NCBI RefSeq assembly: GCF_004116265.1
Contig: NZ_QOUX01000001.1
Location: 1-64,000 of the forward strand
Reading direction: 5' to 3'
Source of the DNA: Anaerobacillus alkaliphilus
GTDB taxonomy: Bacteria > Bacillota > Bacilli > Bacillales > Anaerobacillaceae
DNA length: 64,000 bases
Shown here: in pieces, positions 44,658 through 54,285 of the stretch
Layout: every line of letters starts with the position of its first letter
How positions within the stretch are numbered: position 1 is the first letter of the stretch
The notes under the pieces: generated by a model
Database searches by the model: none
What the model saw: only the letters and a program-made list of their open reading frames with translations
Told to the model about the DNA's origin: nothing
Made by a program: the position numbers and the translations under genes

Positions 44658-45166
44658 GCATTCATTCGTTTCTTTAGCTGATATTCACGTTCGGCAATAA
44701 TTTCCGTGCGATCCCTTAATTTATGTTTATGAATAATGTCGCTACTAATTAGTCCAATTTCTTTACCCCAAGTTGATCCTTTTTCTTGGGATATTTCTCT
44801 ACATTTTTCTATAAGTTCTTGGCTATTGATAGGGATATTTATCGGAGTATAAGGTTGTTTATTGGTAATCTGACTAAGTTTTTTTCTCAGTTTTACCAAC
44901 AGTGCTTCAATGTCTATACCTAATTGAATGCTCTGTTTTCTTTCCATCTCCAGGATGGTAACTGCTTGACTTAATTGTTTTTTTGCACCTGGAAAATTAT
45001 TTCTGCGGTGGTGGTACATTGCTACAGCAAGTTGAATATAACCGACCCACAGTTTATTCTGTTGCCCTTCCTCCTTCCAATGTTCCTCCAGCACTTCATG
45101 ACATTCAAAATAATCGCGAAATGTATGGAAGTAGGTTAAATATTCGATAAATGGTCGAGGAGCCAT
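44639..45166 (-). CDS. ypuF: DUF309 protein (YpuF-like)
   Basis: The 175-residue protein has the DUF309 core YFECHEVLEEHWKEE and LWVGYIQLAVAMYHHRRNN in the first half (broken here as two adjoining motifs), with conserved His and Glu residues that may bind metal. The C-terminal half is more variable and basic. It lies between ribH and scpA as ypuF does in B. subtilis, on the minus strand. Function unknown. Confidence 0.85.
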   Translation of the reverse strand: MAPRPFIEYLTYFHTFRDYFECHEVLEEHWKEEGQQNKLWVGYIQLAVAMYHHRRNNFPGAKKQLSQAVTILEMERKQSIQLGIDIEALLVKLRKKLSQITNKQPYTPINIPINSQELIEKCREISQEKGSTWGKEIGLISSDIIHKHKLRDRTEIIAEREYQLKKRMNAKKEGN

Positions 45167-45339
45167 AGAATTCCACCTTTCAATAGTTATAAAAAAAACA
45201 GTTAGAATAGACAGTTACGTTTTTAAAAAATATGATATAATTTCATATTGGTTGATAACATTTTATACCCTTAATAATAAATGAAGCAAATGATTGAGAA
45301 CATATTTGTTCTTGAAAAGTATGAGAAAATGGTGGAATG

Positions 45340-46104
45340 ATGGCTCAATATAATGTGAAATTAGAGGCCTTTGAAGGGCCGTTGGATTTATTGCTACATT
45401 TAATTAATAAAGCTGAAGTAGATATTTATGATATCCCTGTTGCAAAAATAACCGATCAGTATATGAATTATATCCATACTATGCAAAGGCTAGAATTAGA
45501 TGTCGCTAGTGAGTATTTAGTGATGGCAGCAACCCTTCTTGCGATAAAAAGTAAAATGCTGCTACCAAAACAAGAGGTTGAACTTTTTGATGAAAATAGT
45601 GAGTATTTAGAAGAAGATGATCCTAGGGAAGAATTAATTACTCGTTTAATTGAGTATCGTAGATATAAGGAAGCTGCAGAAACCTTAAAAGAACGTGAGA
45701 AAGATCGAGGTCTCATTTATAGTAAGTTGCCAAGTGACCTTACTCCATATTTTGATGAAGTCAAAAATGAGCCACAAAAGTTAAATGCCACTTTATATGA
45801 TATGTTAGATGCATTTGATCAATTATTAAAAAGAAAGTCTTTAAAAATTCCTAAACAAACGAGAATTCAAAGAGAAGATTTTCCGTTAGAAAAAAGAATG
45901 GAAGAAATTATTGATAAAATTAACCAGAACGACGGAAGAACTTCCTTTTTTCAATTATTTGAGTATGAAGAACGTGGACAATTGATTGTTACCTTTTTAG
46001 CTATACTAGAATTAATGAAGGCTAAAAAGATAATTTGTACTCAAGAAACCAATTTTACGGATATTTCTGTTCGTCGTTGGGAGGGTGAACATGTTGACAG
46101 ATAG
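45340..46104 (+). CDS. scpA: segregation and condensation protein A
   Basis: The 254-residue kleisin has YNVKLEAFEGPLDLLLHLI at the N-terminus, an acidic central linker (EENSEYLEEDDP-like region near 85-100) and a winged-helix C-terminus (TFLAILELMKAKKI). It bridges SMC heads with ScpB in the chromosome condensin. ATG 45340 is preferred over ATG 45337 because GGTGGA is too close to the latter. It overlaps scpB by 14 bases. Confidence 0.94.
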   Translation: MAQYNVKLEAFEGPLDLLLHLINKAEVDIYDIPVAKITDQYMNYIHTMQRLELDVASEYLVMAATLLAIKSKMLLPKQEVELFDENSEYLEEDDPREELITRLIEYRRYKEAAETLKEREKDRGLIYSKLPSDLTPYFDEVKNEPQKLNATLYDMLDAFDQLLKRKSLKIPKQTRIQREDFPLEKRMEEIIDKINQNDGRTSFFQLFEYEERGQLIVTFLAILELMKAKKIICTQETNFTDISVRRWEGEHVDR

Positions 46105-46684
46105 TCAAGAAACGAAAGCAATTATAGAAGGTCTTCTCTTTATTTCCGGTGAAGAAGGGATTGATGAGAAGCAAATTGCTGAAGTTTTACAAATGGAGGT
46201 AATTTGGGTAAGGGACATAATGAATGAACTTATTGAAGAGTATAACCATCCAGCAAAGGGGCTTCAAATTGTTCAGTTAGCAGGAGTTTATCAATTTACT
46301 ACAAAACAGGAACATGCTCATTATTTTAAACGTCTTATCAATTCACCAAGTACAGCGACTTTATCACAAGCAGCCTTGGAAACCCTTGCAATTGTAGCTT
46401 ATAAGCAACCAATTACTCGTGCTGAGATAGAAGAAATTAGAGGGGTTAAATCAGAACGGCCTTTGCAAACATTAATAGCGAAGCTTTTAATTAAAGAAGT
46501 TGGCAGGGCTGAAGGCACTGGTAGAGCAATTCTTTATGGAACCACAAAAGGGTTCTTAGACCATTTCGGCTTAAAAACAATACAAGAACTTCCGCCGCTT
46601 CCAGAAAAAGAAGCTGAGATTGAAGAAGCAGACCTATTTTTCGAAAGATTTCAACAAGAATTAATGGAGAATGGCGAAAAATAG
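46091..46684 (+). CDS. scpB: segregation and condensation protein B
   Basis: The 197-residue protein has two winged-helix domains: KAIIEGLLFISGEEGI at the start and LSQAALETLAIVAYKQPITRAEIEEIRG in the middle, with GRAILYGTT before an acidic tail. It dimerises and binds ScpA in the SMC complex. ATG 46091 follows GGAGGGTG; a GTG two codons upstream is possible but less likely. It overlaps the scpA end, so the pair is coupled. Confidence 0.94.
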   Translation: MLTDSQETKAIIEGLLFISGEEGIDEKQIAEVLQMEVIWVRDIMNELIEEYNHPAKGLQIVQLAGVYQFTTKQEHAHYFKRLINSPSTATLSQAALETLAIVAYKQPITRAEIEEIRGVKSERPLQTLIAKLLIKEVGRAEGTGRAILYGTTKGFLDHFGLKTIQELPPLPEKEAEIEEADLFFERFQQELMENGEK

Positions 46685-46820
46685 TAAAAGAAAAGTTAAA
46701 TTCTTTTACAAAAACGTCACAGCTTGCACCAATTTTATCGTATAATAGTGTATACACCGTAATAGTTGTGAGGAAGTTCATTGTATCTTTCCTCCAAAAT
46801 GAAAATCTAGGGGGATCATT

Positions 46821-47312
46821 ATGGGTGATAGCCTTGTAAAAGGACAAATTACATTAGCGTATGAAACGCTTAGTAAAATTAGTAAGACAGTTAGTGATTT
46901 TCTTAATGAAACAACTGTAACCAATTTAAAAGCTGAGAAAGATGAGAACAAAGAAGGTTACTATGCTGATCTACTTGTTTCTTTAAGACGAATTAATGTT
47001 TTCTGTGACGAGGGAAAAAACTCTTGTGAAGTGATACTAAGCGGCAATACGTTTAGAAAAGCAGCTGCAGAAAAAACTCTGTTTTGGATTTATCATAACT
47101 GCGTGGAAGAGTTTTTTAATCCAAGAATAGAAAATTGGTATGAAGATAGCCGCGCTGCTTACACTGGAAAAAATGCGATTAAGTTCGCAAATGAAGTACC
47201 AGAATCACTTAAGCAGATGGTTGCAAGTATAGAAGGACCGTTTCAAACCATTCGTGAGGAACTTGAATATTATGAAACGGACTATCAAACGAAAGTAATA
47301 CAAACAAAATAA
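46821..47312 (+). CDS. ypuI: YpuI/DUF3907 family protein
   Basis: The 163-residue protein reads as YpuI: ETLSKISKTVSDFLN near the start, CDEGKNSCEVILSG and AEKTLFWIYHNCVEEFF in the middle. No membrane segment. It lies after scpB, as in B. subtilis. The function is unknown. TAGGGGGATC precedes the start, and a terminator follows. Confidence 0.85.
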   Translation: MGDSLVKGQITLAYETLSKISKTVSDFLNETTVTNLKAEKDENKEGYYADLLVSLRRINVFCDEGKNSCEVILSGNTFRKAAAEKTLFWIYHNCVEEFFNPRIENWYEDSRAAYTGKNAIKFANEVPESLKQMVASIEGPFQTIREELEYYETDYQTKVIQTK

Positions 47313-47318
47313 ATAACT

Positions 47319-47347
47319 TAGAGGATGACGAGTTACGTCATCCTCTA
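47319..47347. terminator. bidirectional terminator after ypuI
   Basis: TAGAGGATGACG / CGTCATCCTCTA is a perfect 12-bp stem with loop AGTTA between the convergent ypuI and DUF2935 genes. Confidence 0.88.
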
Positions 47348-47355
47348 TTTATTGT

Positions 47356-48165
47356 TTAATCTATAATACGTGGTTTTGTAGGATTGCAATCGGGTTGTTT
47401 CACTTCTTGCGTACTTTCAGCTAGTTTTGTTAGATAATAACATTCTTCTCTAGCCATATGATCTGCCATTAAAGCACTAAAAGTACTTAGGGAAATATTT
47501 TGCATCTCCATATGTTGCAATTCATCTAGAAATGTTTTAAAAATAATTATTTCTAACTCGACTTGATTATTAAACCTAACCAGGGCAGGGAAGGTATCTA
47601 CATTTGCCCTAAGATATCCAGCTAATTCAACGGCTTTTATATAAAAATGCTCGAACTTCTTCGTAAAAGCTTCGCCTGTTTCTCGAAGTTGTTTCTCAAC
47701 TAGATCTAAAGACCCTACAATCGCATCGGAATGTCCTGCAGCATCCAAAAGCCACACTAAATGATGGTGAAGGGGATGAGATAAGGGAGGGACTTGGCCG
47801 GCGATTAGAAAGGGAAGAATGCGTAAGTATTCGTCAACCTCATTTACCATATGATTGAGAAATGTTGGTGGTAAGTCAATTGAAATATCTCCAACTAGAT
47901 GTTGCTTAATGATATCTAACTTAAATTCCCGAATTGCCTTAGCGTATTCAAGGGCTTGATTGTTTAGCCGATTTAAATGAACTTCTGTTATCCCTTGTCT
48001 TGACTCTGCTAATAAATGGTCAAATACATCTATAAAAGTTTCTGCTTTTGTTATTTCTTCAGTTTCTTTTGGTGAAAGTGCATCGAGAATAAATCTTCCA
48101 TGGTCCCCTAATACTTGCAGCCAAAATTGATGTTCAAATAAAGCTACTTCGCTATAACTTTTCAC
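47356..48165 (-). CDS. DUF2935 protein (hemerythrin-like helical)
   Basis: The 269-residue protein is helical with two similar halves, each with metal-type residues: FEHQFWLQVLGDHGRFI near the start, SHPLHHHLVWLLDAAGHSD in the middle and MADHMAREECYYLT near the end. This is the DUF2935 family of Firmicutes, which resembles ferritin/hemerythrin four-helix bundles. The function is unknown. It opens the accessory block between ypuI and dacB, divergent from the superoxide dismutase gene. Confidence 0.82.
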   Translation of the reverse strand: MKSYSEVALFEHQFWLQVLGDHGRFILDALSPKETEEITKAETFIDVFDHLLAESRQGITEVHLNRLNNQALEYAKAIREFKLDIIKQHLVGDISIDLPPTFLNHMVNEVDEYLRILPFLIAGQVPPLSHPLHHHLVWLLDAAGHSDAIVGSLDLVEKQLRETGEAFTKKFEHFYIKAVELAGYLRANVDTFPALVRFNNQVELEIIIFKTFLDELQHMEMQNISLSTFSALMADHMAREECYYLTKLAESTQEVKQPDCNPTKPRIID

Positions 48166-48324
48166 ATATACTTCCCCCTTTTTAAGGTCATTAACTGTTA
48201 CTCTAATTTACATTCTATGATGTGTTGTTAAATTCATGTAACGAAATTACTTTGGATAGGCACGATTAAAGGGAACTAGCATAAAGTAAGCCTAGGTGAA
48301 AAACTCTTTAGGTGGTGGAGAAAA

Positions 48325-49212
48325 ATGGATTATACCCTAAAAAAGCAATATATTGATGAGTTATTGAATTGGGCAAGACAAGTAAAGGACAATGTAAGAG
48401 GTAGCACTATCCAAGAAAAGTTAATAAATTTTGAGGATAGCTTACTGAGTGTTCATGATCTCTCAGTATCAATTCCTGGTGAGGAAATCTCTCGGTTATC
48501 TGAAAGAGCCAATGAACTTTATCAAGAGCTTAACAGACACCTAATAGATGACAATTGTGCAATGCAAAGGAAAGAGGTCTCAAAAAGAGTTCCGATTGGC
48601 CAGCACAAGTTACCACCACTTCCTTATGCCTATAACGCACTTCAACCTTATATTGATGAAGAGATTATGAGGCTACACCATGCTGAGCATCACAAAAGCT
48701 ATGTCGATGGATTAAATAAAGCAGAAAAAGAGATGGAGAAAGCTCGTAAAAATGATGATTTCGATTTATTAAAGCACTGGGAAAGGGAAGCAGCTTTTCA
48801 TGGGGCTGGTCATTACTTACACACTATATTCTGGAATGTGATGAGCCCAAAGGGTGGTGGTACACCTAAAGGCAGCTTAGCAGAGCAAATAAATCTTGAT
48901 TTTGGAAGCTTCGATCTCTTTAAAAAGCACTTTTCAAATGCAGCTAAAAAAGTTGAGGCTGTTGGCTGGGCAATTTTAGTTTGGGCACCGAGAGCAGGCC
49001 GGTTAGAGATCTTACAAGCAGAAAAACATCAAAACTTAAGTCAGTGGGATGTCATTCCAATTCTACCTTTGGATGTTTGGGAGCACGCTTATTACTTACA
49101 ATATAAAAATAAACGGGATTTATATGTAGATAACTGGTGGAATGTTGTCAATTGGGATCATGTTAGTAGTCGGTTTGAGAAAGCTCAAAAAGTGAAATGG
49201 GAAACATATTAA
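48325..49212 (+). CDS. sodF: Fe/Mn superoxide dismutase with N-terminal extension
   Basis: The 295-residue protein has a helical N-terminal extension (about 1-92) and a complete SOD domain beginning KLPPLPYAYNALQPYI. Metal ligands are H118 (RLHHAEHH), H166 (HYLHTIFW), D250 and H254 (LDVWEHAYY). The extension is like that of B. subtilis SodF (YojM is a different, Cu/Zn type). It should remove superoxide; there is no signal peptide. TAGGTGGTGG precedes the ATG. Metal choice is not certain from these residues. Confidence 0.9.
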   Translation: MDYTLKKQYIDELLNWARQVKDNVRGSTIQEKLINFEDSLLSVHDLSVSIPGEEISRLSERANELYQELNRHLIDDNCAMQRKEVSKRVPIGQHKLPPLPYAYNALQPYIDEEIMRLHHAEHHKSYVDGLNKAEKEMEKARKNDDFDLLKHWEREAAFHGAGHYLHTIFWNVMSPKGGGTPKGSLAEQINLDFGSFDLFKKHFSNAAKKVEAVGWAILVWAPRAGRLEILQAEKHQNLSQWDVIPILPLDVWEHAYYLQYKNKRDLYVDNWWNVVNWDHVSSRFEKAQKVKWETY

Positions 49213-49213
49213 A

Positions 49214-49237
49214 AGGAAAGGGCCATTGCCCTTTCCT
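49214..49237. terminator. bidirectional terminator after sodF
   Basis: AGGAAAGGGC / GCCCTTTCCT is a 10-bp stem with loop CATT between the convergent sodF and phosphodiesterase genes. Confidence 0.85.
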
Positions 49238-49246
49238 CTTTCTGCT

Positions 49247-50824
49247 TCATTCATTTGCTTCGAACAAACCAAGAATATAAGCTTTTAAATCAACGATTCG
49301 TAACTTTTCAGGATTTTTTTCGGTTCCAGCTATAATTAATGATGCCAATGTATCATTGGCATGTATACCACCGTGTTCCCCGCCACCTTCATGTACTGGA
49401 GCCCCTTCAGAGTAAAATTGATAGCTAGGCTTAGCTGCTAAAATGAGAGTAGGGATATCATGACTATATAATGCAGACTGTAATTGATTTAATACATCAG
49501 GGTACTCCTCGTATTTAAGTTGATTTTTCTCAATTTTTATAGCGGCTATTCTTTCATCACCTTCAATATCCCACCCCTGATCATACCTATCACGATACGT
49601 ATTACCAGGTCGAAAACGGAAGCTAGAGTTGTAGTTTGGAGAAAGAACATGAATCCATTCCCCATCGACCCAGCTTGCGATGGCGATGCGATCATCTATC
49701 ATGGCAATCTCGGCTAATTCACTTAAAGAATTTTGGTTATTTGGCGCATAGACATAGGACATCCGGTGATTATTTGCAAAAGCAATTTCATAATCACTAA
49801 CTTTCTCACCTAAGGGTGCGATTGACATTCCCTCATAAAGTTCTTCTAAATCAATGGTTAATTCGACATCGTTATCGAGCAACTTATCTTGGCCATGGTC
49901 ACCCATTACAATAAAAATATTCTCCTCTAATGCTTGTTCCCAGCTATCATAGCTGTTTAGAAGTTCTTGGAAGAATGTTTCAGCTCGTTCAAAGCCCTTT
50001 AGGTATTGGATACTATGCTCATGAGCCTCCCTGTCGAAGTCTGGTAGGAATATCGTTAAAAAGTCAGGTTGTTCGCCAGCTTCTATTAATGCTTTAGTAG
50101 CTTCAACTGAGTATTCATCATTTAAACCTAATTTTCGAAAGATTGACTCCGGTAGTTTTTTATCCTTCAATGCCTGTGGTTTAACTAATTGTCCAAAAGC
50201 CAAGAGATCTGGTCCATTCGTTTGCATTGATTCAGGTAAATCCAGTGTCTCCTGAATATAAGGTGGAATATAGACAGGGTGTGATTTGTGTCCTCGATAC
50301 ATAATAAAGTTAACAGATCCCGTTGTGAAACCTTTTGCGTGCAATTCCTCATGAATCGTAGGTATGTTTGGGTTAAGATGAGTATTATTTAAATGATACA
50401 ATGAATCCTCGAACGACTGCTTTGGTGTGAGCTTTAACGTTTTTTCAATTGAAGTACCATAATCAATATACCGGTCTTCGTCTACCTTATACCAGTTGAG
50501 GCCTGGAATTCGATGTTCGTCTGCCATTTTTCCTGTTAATAACGTGCTTTCAATTACTACAGACATAGACGGAAACGGAGCGACTAAATCTTTGTAATAC
50601 TGGCCATTTTCCATCAAAAATTGTAAACCTGGAATTGACCCTTTTTCCTTCGTTTTATCAATAACTGAACCAGTCATTGAATCAATCATAACTAGGATAA
50701 CTTTTTTTTGAGGGTCTTTATCCGCTTTCTCGAGCCCCTTGATGGATGCGTTGTTCTCGGGAGGTTGTTGACATGCGCTCAACAACAAACTAAATATGAA
50801 TATCAAAGCGAAGAATTTCTTCAT
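49247..50824 (-). CDS. alkaline-phosphatase-superfamily phosphodiesterase lipoprotein
   Basis: The 525-residue protein has a lipoprotein signal with lipobox LLLSAC (Cys 17). The type I phosphodiesterase/nucleotide pyrophosphatase fold shows VILVMIDSMTGS (metal Asp), the nucleophile region SVVIESTLLTG (Thr or Ser), DFDREAHEHS (metal Asp and His), VMGDHGQDK (Asp-His) and a late GGEHGGIHAND (His). It is anchored outside the membrane and should hydrolyse a phosphodiester or phosphomonoester; the substrate is unknown. It belongs to the accessory block. Confidence 0.85.
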   Translation of the reverse strand: MKKFFALIFIFSLLLSACQQPPENNASIKGLEKADKDPQKKVILVMIDSMTGSVIDKTKEKGSIPGLQFLMENGQYYKDLVAPFPSMSVVIESTLLTGKMADEHRIPGLNWYKVDEDRYIDYGTSIEKTLKLTPKQSFEDSLYHLNNTHLNPNIPTIHEELHAKGFTTGSVNFIMYRGHKSHPVYIPPYIQETLDLPESMQTNGPDLLAFGQLVKPQALKDKKLPESIFRKLGLNDEYSVEATKALIEAGEQPDFLTIFLPDFDREAHEHSIQYLKGFERAETFFQELLNSYDSWEQALEENIFIVMGDHGQDKLLDNDVELTIDLEELYEGMSIAPLGEKVSDYEIAFANNHRMSYVYAPNNQNSLSELAEIAMIDDRIAIASWVDGEWIHVLSPNYNSSFRFRPGNTYRDRYDQGWDIEGDERIAAIKIEKNQLKYEEYPDVLNQLQSALYSHDIPTLILAAKPSYQFYSEGAPVHEGGGEHGGIHANDTLASLIIAGTEKNPEKLRIVDLKAYILGLFEANE

Positions 50825-50966
50825 GATTAAAACTCCTTTTAAAAAAATTTCCTAAATACAAAAGGGGAAATGATGTTTTTAGTGTAAACAATTATTGTGT
50901 ATTTACTCATTTTTTGGCAAAAAGAAAGACAGATAGTAGTGTTCTATCTGTCCAGCATCCAGTTTT

Positions 50967-51488
50967 TTAGCTATTCTGCATTTCTATAAGAAGCAAATCA
51001 AGTTTTTTTACCAAATTTTCTGAAGCAAGGATCATCCTACCAACATCGCCAGACCTCTTTTCAATATCTCCGGTAAAAACAGTTTTTACCTTTTCATTTT
51101 TAGTAATCCAATAGGAGGCTTTATATTGACTAAAAAGCTCCCAAAAAGATCTAATCATTGTTTGCTCTTCTAAACTGAAATGTTTTTCAAGCAATACTTC
51201 ACTTATACCAACGTCATGGGGAGCAAGTTCAATTGCTTTTGCATGGACGTTTCCTATTTGTTTATGAACAGCATTACGGACTGTAAACATCTTTAATAGG
51301 ACAGTCAATGTTAGTTCTTCTTTAAGCTGTTGCTCAAGTTTTTTTCCACTAGAAGGGGATACCTCTGTTGGATTATTTTTTTGAATGTTTAAGCTCTTGA
51401 AAAGTTTTATTGAGAGTAAAAACTGAAAAAAAGTAATGATAAATATCAGAAATAAAGCAATAGTAATGGCAGTTTCAAATAAATTCAT
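50967..51488 (-). CDS. hypothetical membrane-anchored protein
   Basis: The 173-residue protein has one N-terminal membrane segment (about 5-26, AITIALFLIFIITFFQFLL) and a soluble, mostly helical, charged remainder with a variable linker near 36-55. I do not recognise a family. The ATG at 51488 has TTGGAGGG six bases upstream; an ATG four codons earlier is inferior. It lies divergent from the second spoVA operon and might be linked to it, but nothing shows this. Confidence 0.7.
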   Translation of the reverse strand: MNLFETAITIALFLIFIITFFQFLLSIKLFKSLNIQKNNPTEVSPSSGKKLEQQLKEELTLTVLLKMFTVRNAVHKQIGNVHAKAIELAPHDVGISEVLLEKHFSLEEQTMIRSFWELFSQYKASYWITKNEKVKTVFTGDIEKRSGDVGRMILASENLVKKLDLLLIEMQNS

Positions 51489-51642
51489 TTTTCCCTCCAA
51501 ATTATTTTATTTCATTGAACATAATAACAAAAAGAGTTCAAAATTTCTAAATTGGTCATTATTGGAAGAATACATTTTGTAAAGAGATCAAGAATATGAA
51601 AGTACCCAGAACCAAGTTCATACTTTATGGAGGTTAAAGAAT

Positions 51643-51846
51643 ATGACAGTCGCAGCCCAAGTTAAACAAACACTAGCAGGGTTAAAGAGTGCTCAAGCTA
51701 GCTTTGAAACCTTTGCTTTGCAGACAGATAACCAGCAAGCAAAACAAATCTATCAAAATTGTGCCCAACAAACACAAATGATTGTGGATACACTAACACC
51801 ACGATTACAGGAAATTGAGCAAGAAGAGCCACAATATAAGAACTAA
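51643..51846 (+). CDS. DUF1657 protein (first gene of second spoVA operon)
   Basis: The 67-residue protein has the DUF1657 pattern VKQTLAGLKSAQASFE, LQTDNQQAKQIYQNCA and ends EEPQYKN. It is a small helical, soluble protein. DUF1657 genes mark the spoVA2-type operons. TATGGAGGTT precedes the ATG. TGAAAG-N16-CATACTT (51597-51625) resembles a sigma-G promoter, but it would start transcription at the ribosome site, so I do not call it. A homologue is at 54286, and a third copy is fused to YetF at 54522. Confidence 0.88.
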   Translation: MTVAAQVKQTLAGLKSAQASFETFALQTDNQQAKQIYQNCAQQTQMIVDTLTPRLQEIEQEEPQYKN

Positions 51847-51974
51847 TTAACTAAGTGTGATGTTTGGCTTCAACCAAGAAAAGTCATCATCACTCTTTCT
51901 CTTTACATAAAAGCAGTCATAATTGAAAAAAATACATACTCAGTGAATAAACAAAAAAGATGGGAATGAGTTTT

Positions 51975-52409
51975 GTGAATAAGGTTGCAGTTTTTTTACT
52001 AATTATTCTATTCTTTATTTCTGGTTGTAATGTTGCAGGACAAGGTGATGTTAAGCCCCTTTATATAGGGGGGCAAAGTAAGATCTTTGACCAAACAAAA
52101 GCAGATGAGGCAAAACAAATCGTTCTTTCAATGGATGAAGTGGTAGCAGTAAGAGGAGCAACTCTCGAAGGTGATATTTTCGTAGCACTGAAAGTTAAAC
52201 AATTTGACCGTCTTTTCTTAGATAGGATTCGCAAAGAAGCCGCAGATAAGATTAAAAAGCGTTTTCCAGATGCAAAAGCACATGTTTCAACAGATAAAAA
52301 AGTATTTCTTGAATTAGAAAAACTAGAGAAGGAATTGTACGAGAATAAAATCAAAAAGTCGGAAATTGAAAAAAGATGGTCAAGAATTGAGGACTTTATG
52401 AAAGGTTAA
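51975..52409 (+). CDS. YhcN/YlaJ-type sporulation lipoprotein
   Basis: The 144-residue protein has a lipoprotein signal (lipobox FFISGC) followed by a domain with KADEAKQIVLSMDEVVAVRGATLEGDIFVA-type pattern (split here into ADEAKQIVLSMDEVVAV and GATLEGDIFVALKV), the YhcN/YlaJ fold. Such lipoproteins occur in spore membranes and in spoVA2 operons. The GTG at 51975 gives the typical MNKVAVF start; ATG codons at 51960 and 51966 are alternatives without better ribosome sites. Confidence 0.8.
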   Translation: MNKVAVFLLIILFFISGCNVAGQGDVKPLYIGGQSKIFDQTKADEAKQIVLSMDEVVAVRGATLEGDIFVALKVKQFDRLFLDRIRKEAADKIKKRFPDAKAHVSTDKKVFLELEKLEKELYENKIKKSEIEKRWSRIEDFMKG

Positions 52410-52429
52410 TCTAGAGAAGAGGTGGGAGC

Positions 52430-52909
52430 ATGTCAGATCAAAAAAAGAAAAATTTAACCCCGGTTCAACAAGAATATCAAAGCTTAGCAAAAAAGCGTGA
52501 AATTAAACGACCTGTTATGAAGAATTGTATTAAAGCTTTCCTTGTTGGTGGATTTATATGTTTTATAGGTCAGTTTATTCAAACATTTTATGTACACTTT
52601 TTTGAGTTTAATGAAAGAACTGCAGGTAACCCGACTGTTGCCACAATGATTTTTATTGCAGTGTTATTAACAGGGTTTGGTGTTTATGATCGAATTGGCC
52701 AGTTCGCTGGAGCTGGTAGTGCTGTACCTGTTACGGGTTTTGCAAACTCGGTGGCTTCAGCAGCAATTGAGCATCGCTCAGAGGGGTATGTATTAGGGGT
52801 TGGTGGAAATATGTTTAAATTAGCTGGGTCTGTCATCGTTTTTGGAACATTTGCAGCCTTTGTTGTTGCCATTATTAAAACAATTCTTATTCAGTGGGGT
52901 GGACTATAA
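52430..52909 (+). CDS. spoVAC: SpoVAC homologue of the second spoVA operon
   Basis: The 159-residue membrane protein aligns with the SpoVAC at 32822-33289: NCIKAFLVGGFICFIGQF, YDRIGQFAGAGSAVPVTGF and AIEHRSEGYVLGVGG. The start has AGAGGTGGGAG upstream. In the published spoVA2mob operon this position is held by SpoVAC-2mob. The role is probably dipicolinate transport with higher content or different gating. The chromosomal main copy is intact, so this is an additional system. Confidence 0.92.
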   Translation: MSDQKKKNLTPVQQEYQSLAKKREIKRPVMKNCIKAFLVGGFICFIGQFIQTFYVHFFEFNERTAGNPTVATMIFIAVLLTGFGVYDRIGQFAGAGSAVPVTGFANSVASAAIEHRSEGYVLGVGGNMFKLAGSVIVFGTFAAFVVAIIKTILIQWGGL

Positions 52910-52910
52910 G

Positions 52911-53927
52911 ATGTTAGTAGGTCATCGTACATGGGCATTTGAAAACAAACCGAAAATAGTAGCGACCGGAACCATTGGTGGTCCCTTTGAAGGGAATGGA
53001 AAAATCCCTAATGACTTTGACACGATTCATGGTGATCTATGGCTTGGACAAGACTCTTATGAAAAAGCACAAAAAGTGATGTTTGAGGAGGCTTGTTCGA
53101 AAGCAGTAGAAAAAGCCGGTCTTACAAAAGAACAGATTGATTTTATTTTAGCTGGCGATTTAATCAATCAAATTACTCCTTCAAGTTTTGCGTGCAGTAG
53201 CCTTGGTTCTCCTTTTATTGGATTGTTTGGAGCATGCTCAACATCGATGGAAGGATTAGCTTTAGCTTCACTTATTGTCAATAGTGGACATGGTAAGTAT
53301 GTTTTAGCAGGAACTGCGAGTCATAATACCGCAACTGAAAAACAATTTCGTTATCCAACAGAATATGGCGGACAAAAACCGCCAACTGCCCAATGGACTG
53401 TTACTGCAGCAGGAGCTGCGATTGTGAGTAAAGAGGGAGACGGACCTATCATTACTTCGGCAACATTAGGTAAAGTTGTTGATATGGGACTGTCTGACCC
53501 GTTTAACATGGGAGCAGCAATGGCACCAGCAGCTGTTGATACAATTAGTGCTCATTTGAAAGACCGCAACATAGAGCCGTCTTATTATGATTATATTTTT
53601 ACGGGCGATTTAGGAACAATTGGCAGAAATATCGCACTTGATTTGTTTAAAAAGCATAGTATCCCAGTTAAAGAAGAACGTTTTCAGGATTGTGGCTTGT
53701 TAATTTATAAAGAAGATCAACCGGTATTTGCTGGTGGGAGTGGCTCAGGTTGTTCCGCCAGTGTTACATACGGCCATTTATTAAATCGAATGAGAAAAGG
53801 CGAAATAAAACGAATGCTAATTGTAGCAACTGGTGCACTACTCTCACCACTTTCTTTCCAACAGAAATTAACGATCCCGTGTATTGCTCATGCTGTTTCA
53901 ATTGAAGCAGGAGGTGCTTTAGAATGA
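52911..53927 (+). CDS. spoVAD: SpoVAD homologue of the second spoVA operon
   Basis: The 338-residue thiolase-fold protein aligns along its length with the main SpoVAD and has the matching cysteine C109 in [12 protein letters not shown] 52911 starts one base after the spoVAC stop codon, giving the N-terminus [14 protein letters not shown]. An in-frame upstream ATG overlaps spoVAC and is not used. It overlaps the next gene by four bases. The N-terminal region (about 1-40) is longer than in the main copy and differs. Confidence 0.92.
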   Translation: MLVGHRTWAFENKPKIVATGTIGGPFEGNGKIPNDFDTIHGDLWLGQDSYEKAQKVMFEEACSKAVEKAGLTKEQIDFILAGDLINQITPSSFACSSLGSPFIGLFGACSTSMEGLALASLIVNSGHGKYVLAGTASHNTATEKQFRYPTEYGGQKPPTAQWTVTAAGAAIVSKEGDGPIITSATLGKVVDMGLSDPFNMGAAMAPAAVDTISAHLKDRNIEPSYYDYIFTGDLGTIGRNIALDLFKKHSIPVKEERFQDCGLLIYKEDQPVFAGGSGSGCSASVTYGHLLNRMRKGEIKRMLIVATGALLSPLSFQQKLTIPCIAHAVSIEAGGALE

Positions 53928-54274
53928 TCTTTTTTTGGGCTTTCGTTGTCGGAGGTATTATTTGTGTTATTGGACAAGTGTTAATGGATGTACTAAGGCT
54001 TACGCCTGCTCATACGATGAGTACTCTTGTTGTTAGTGGTGCCATTCTTGATGGACTAGGATTATATGAACGACTTATCGATTTTGCGGGAGCGGGTGCA
54101 ACTATTCCGATTACATCATTTGGTAACGCTCTTGTTCATGGTGCTATGGCTGAGGCAGAACGGCATGGGCTTGTAGGAGTTATTACTGGGATATTTGAAG
54201 TGACAAGTGCAGGTATATCAGCAGCAATTATATTCGGATTTATGGCTGCTTTGGTATTCAAGCCAAAAGGATAG
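53924..54274 (+). CDS. spoVAE: SpoVAEb homologue of the second spoVA operon
   Basis: The 116-residue membrane protein matches the main copy: [35 protein letters not shown] and [11 protein letters not shown]. It overlaps spoVAD by four bases (ATGA). The operon lacks SpoVAA, AB, AEa and AF, as in known spoVA2 operons. Confidence 0.92.
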   Translation: MIFFWAFVVGGIICVIGQVLMDVLRLTPAHTMSTLVVSGAILDGLGLYERLIDFAGAGATIPITSFGNALVHGAMAEAERHGLVGVITGIFEVTSAGISAAIIFGFMAALVFKPKG

Positions 54275-54285
54275 GAGAGACACGT

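Noticed and set aside
51597-51625. Sigma-G-like promoter TGAAAG-N16-CATACTT before the second spoVA operon
   Set aside because: Transcription would begin at about 51632, on top of the ribosome site; match is incomplete at both boxes.
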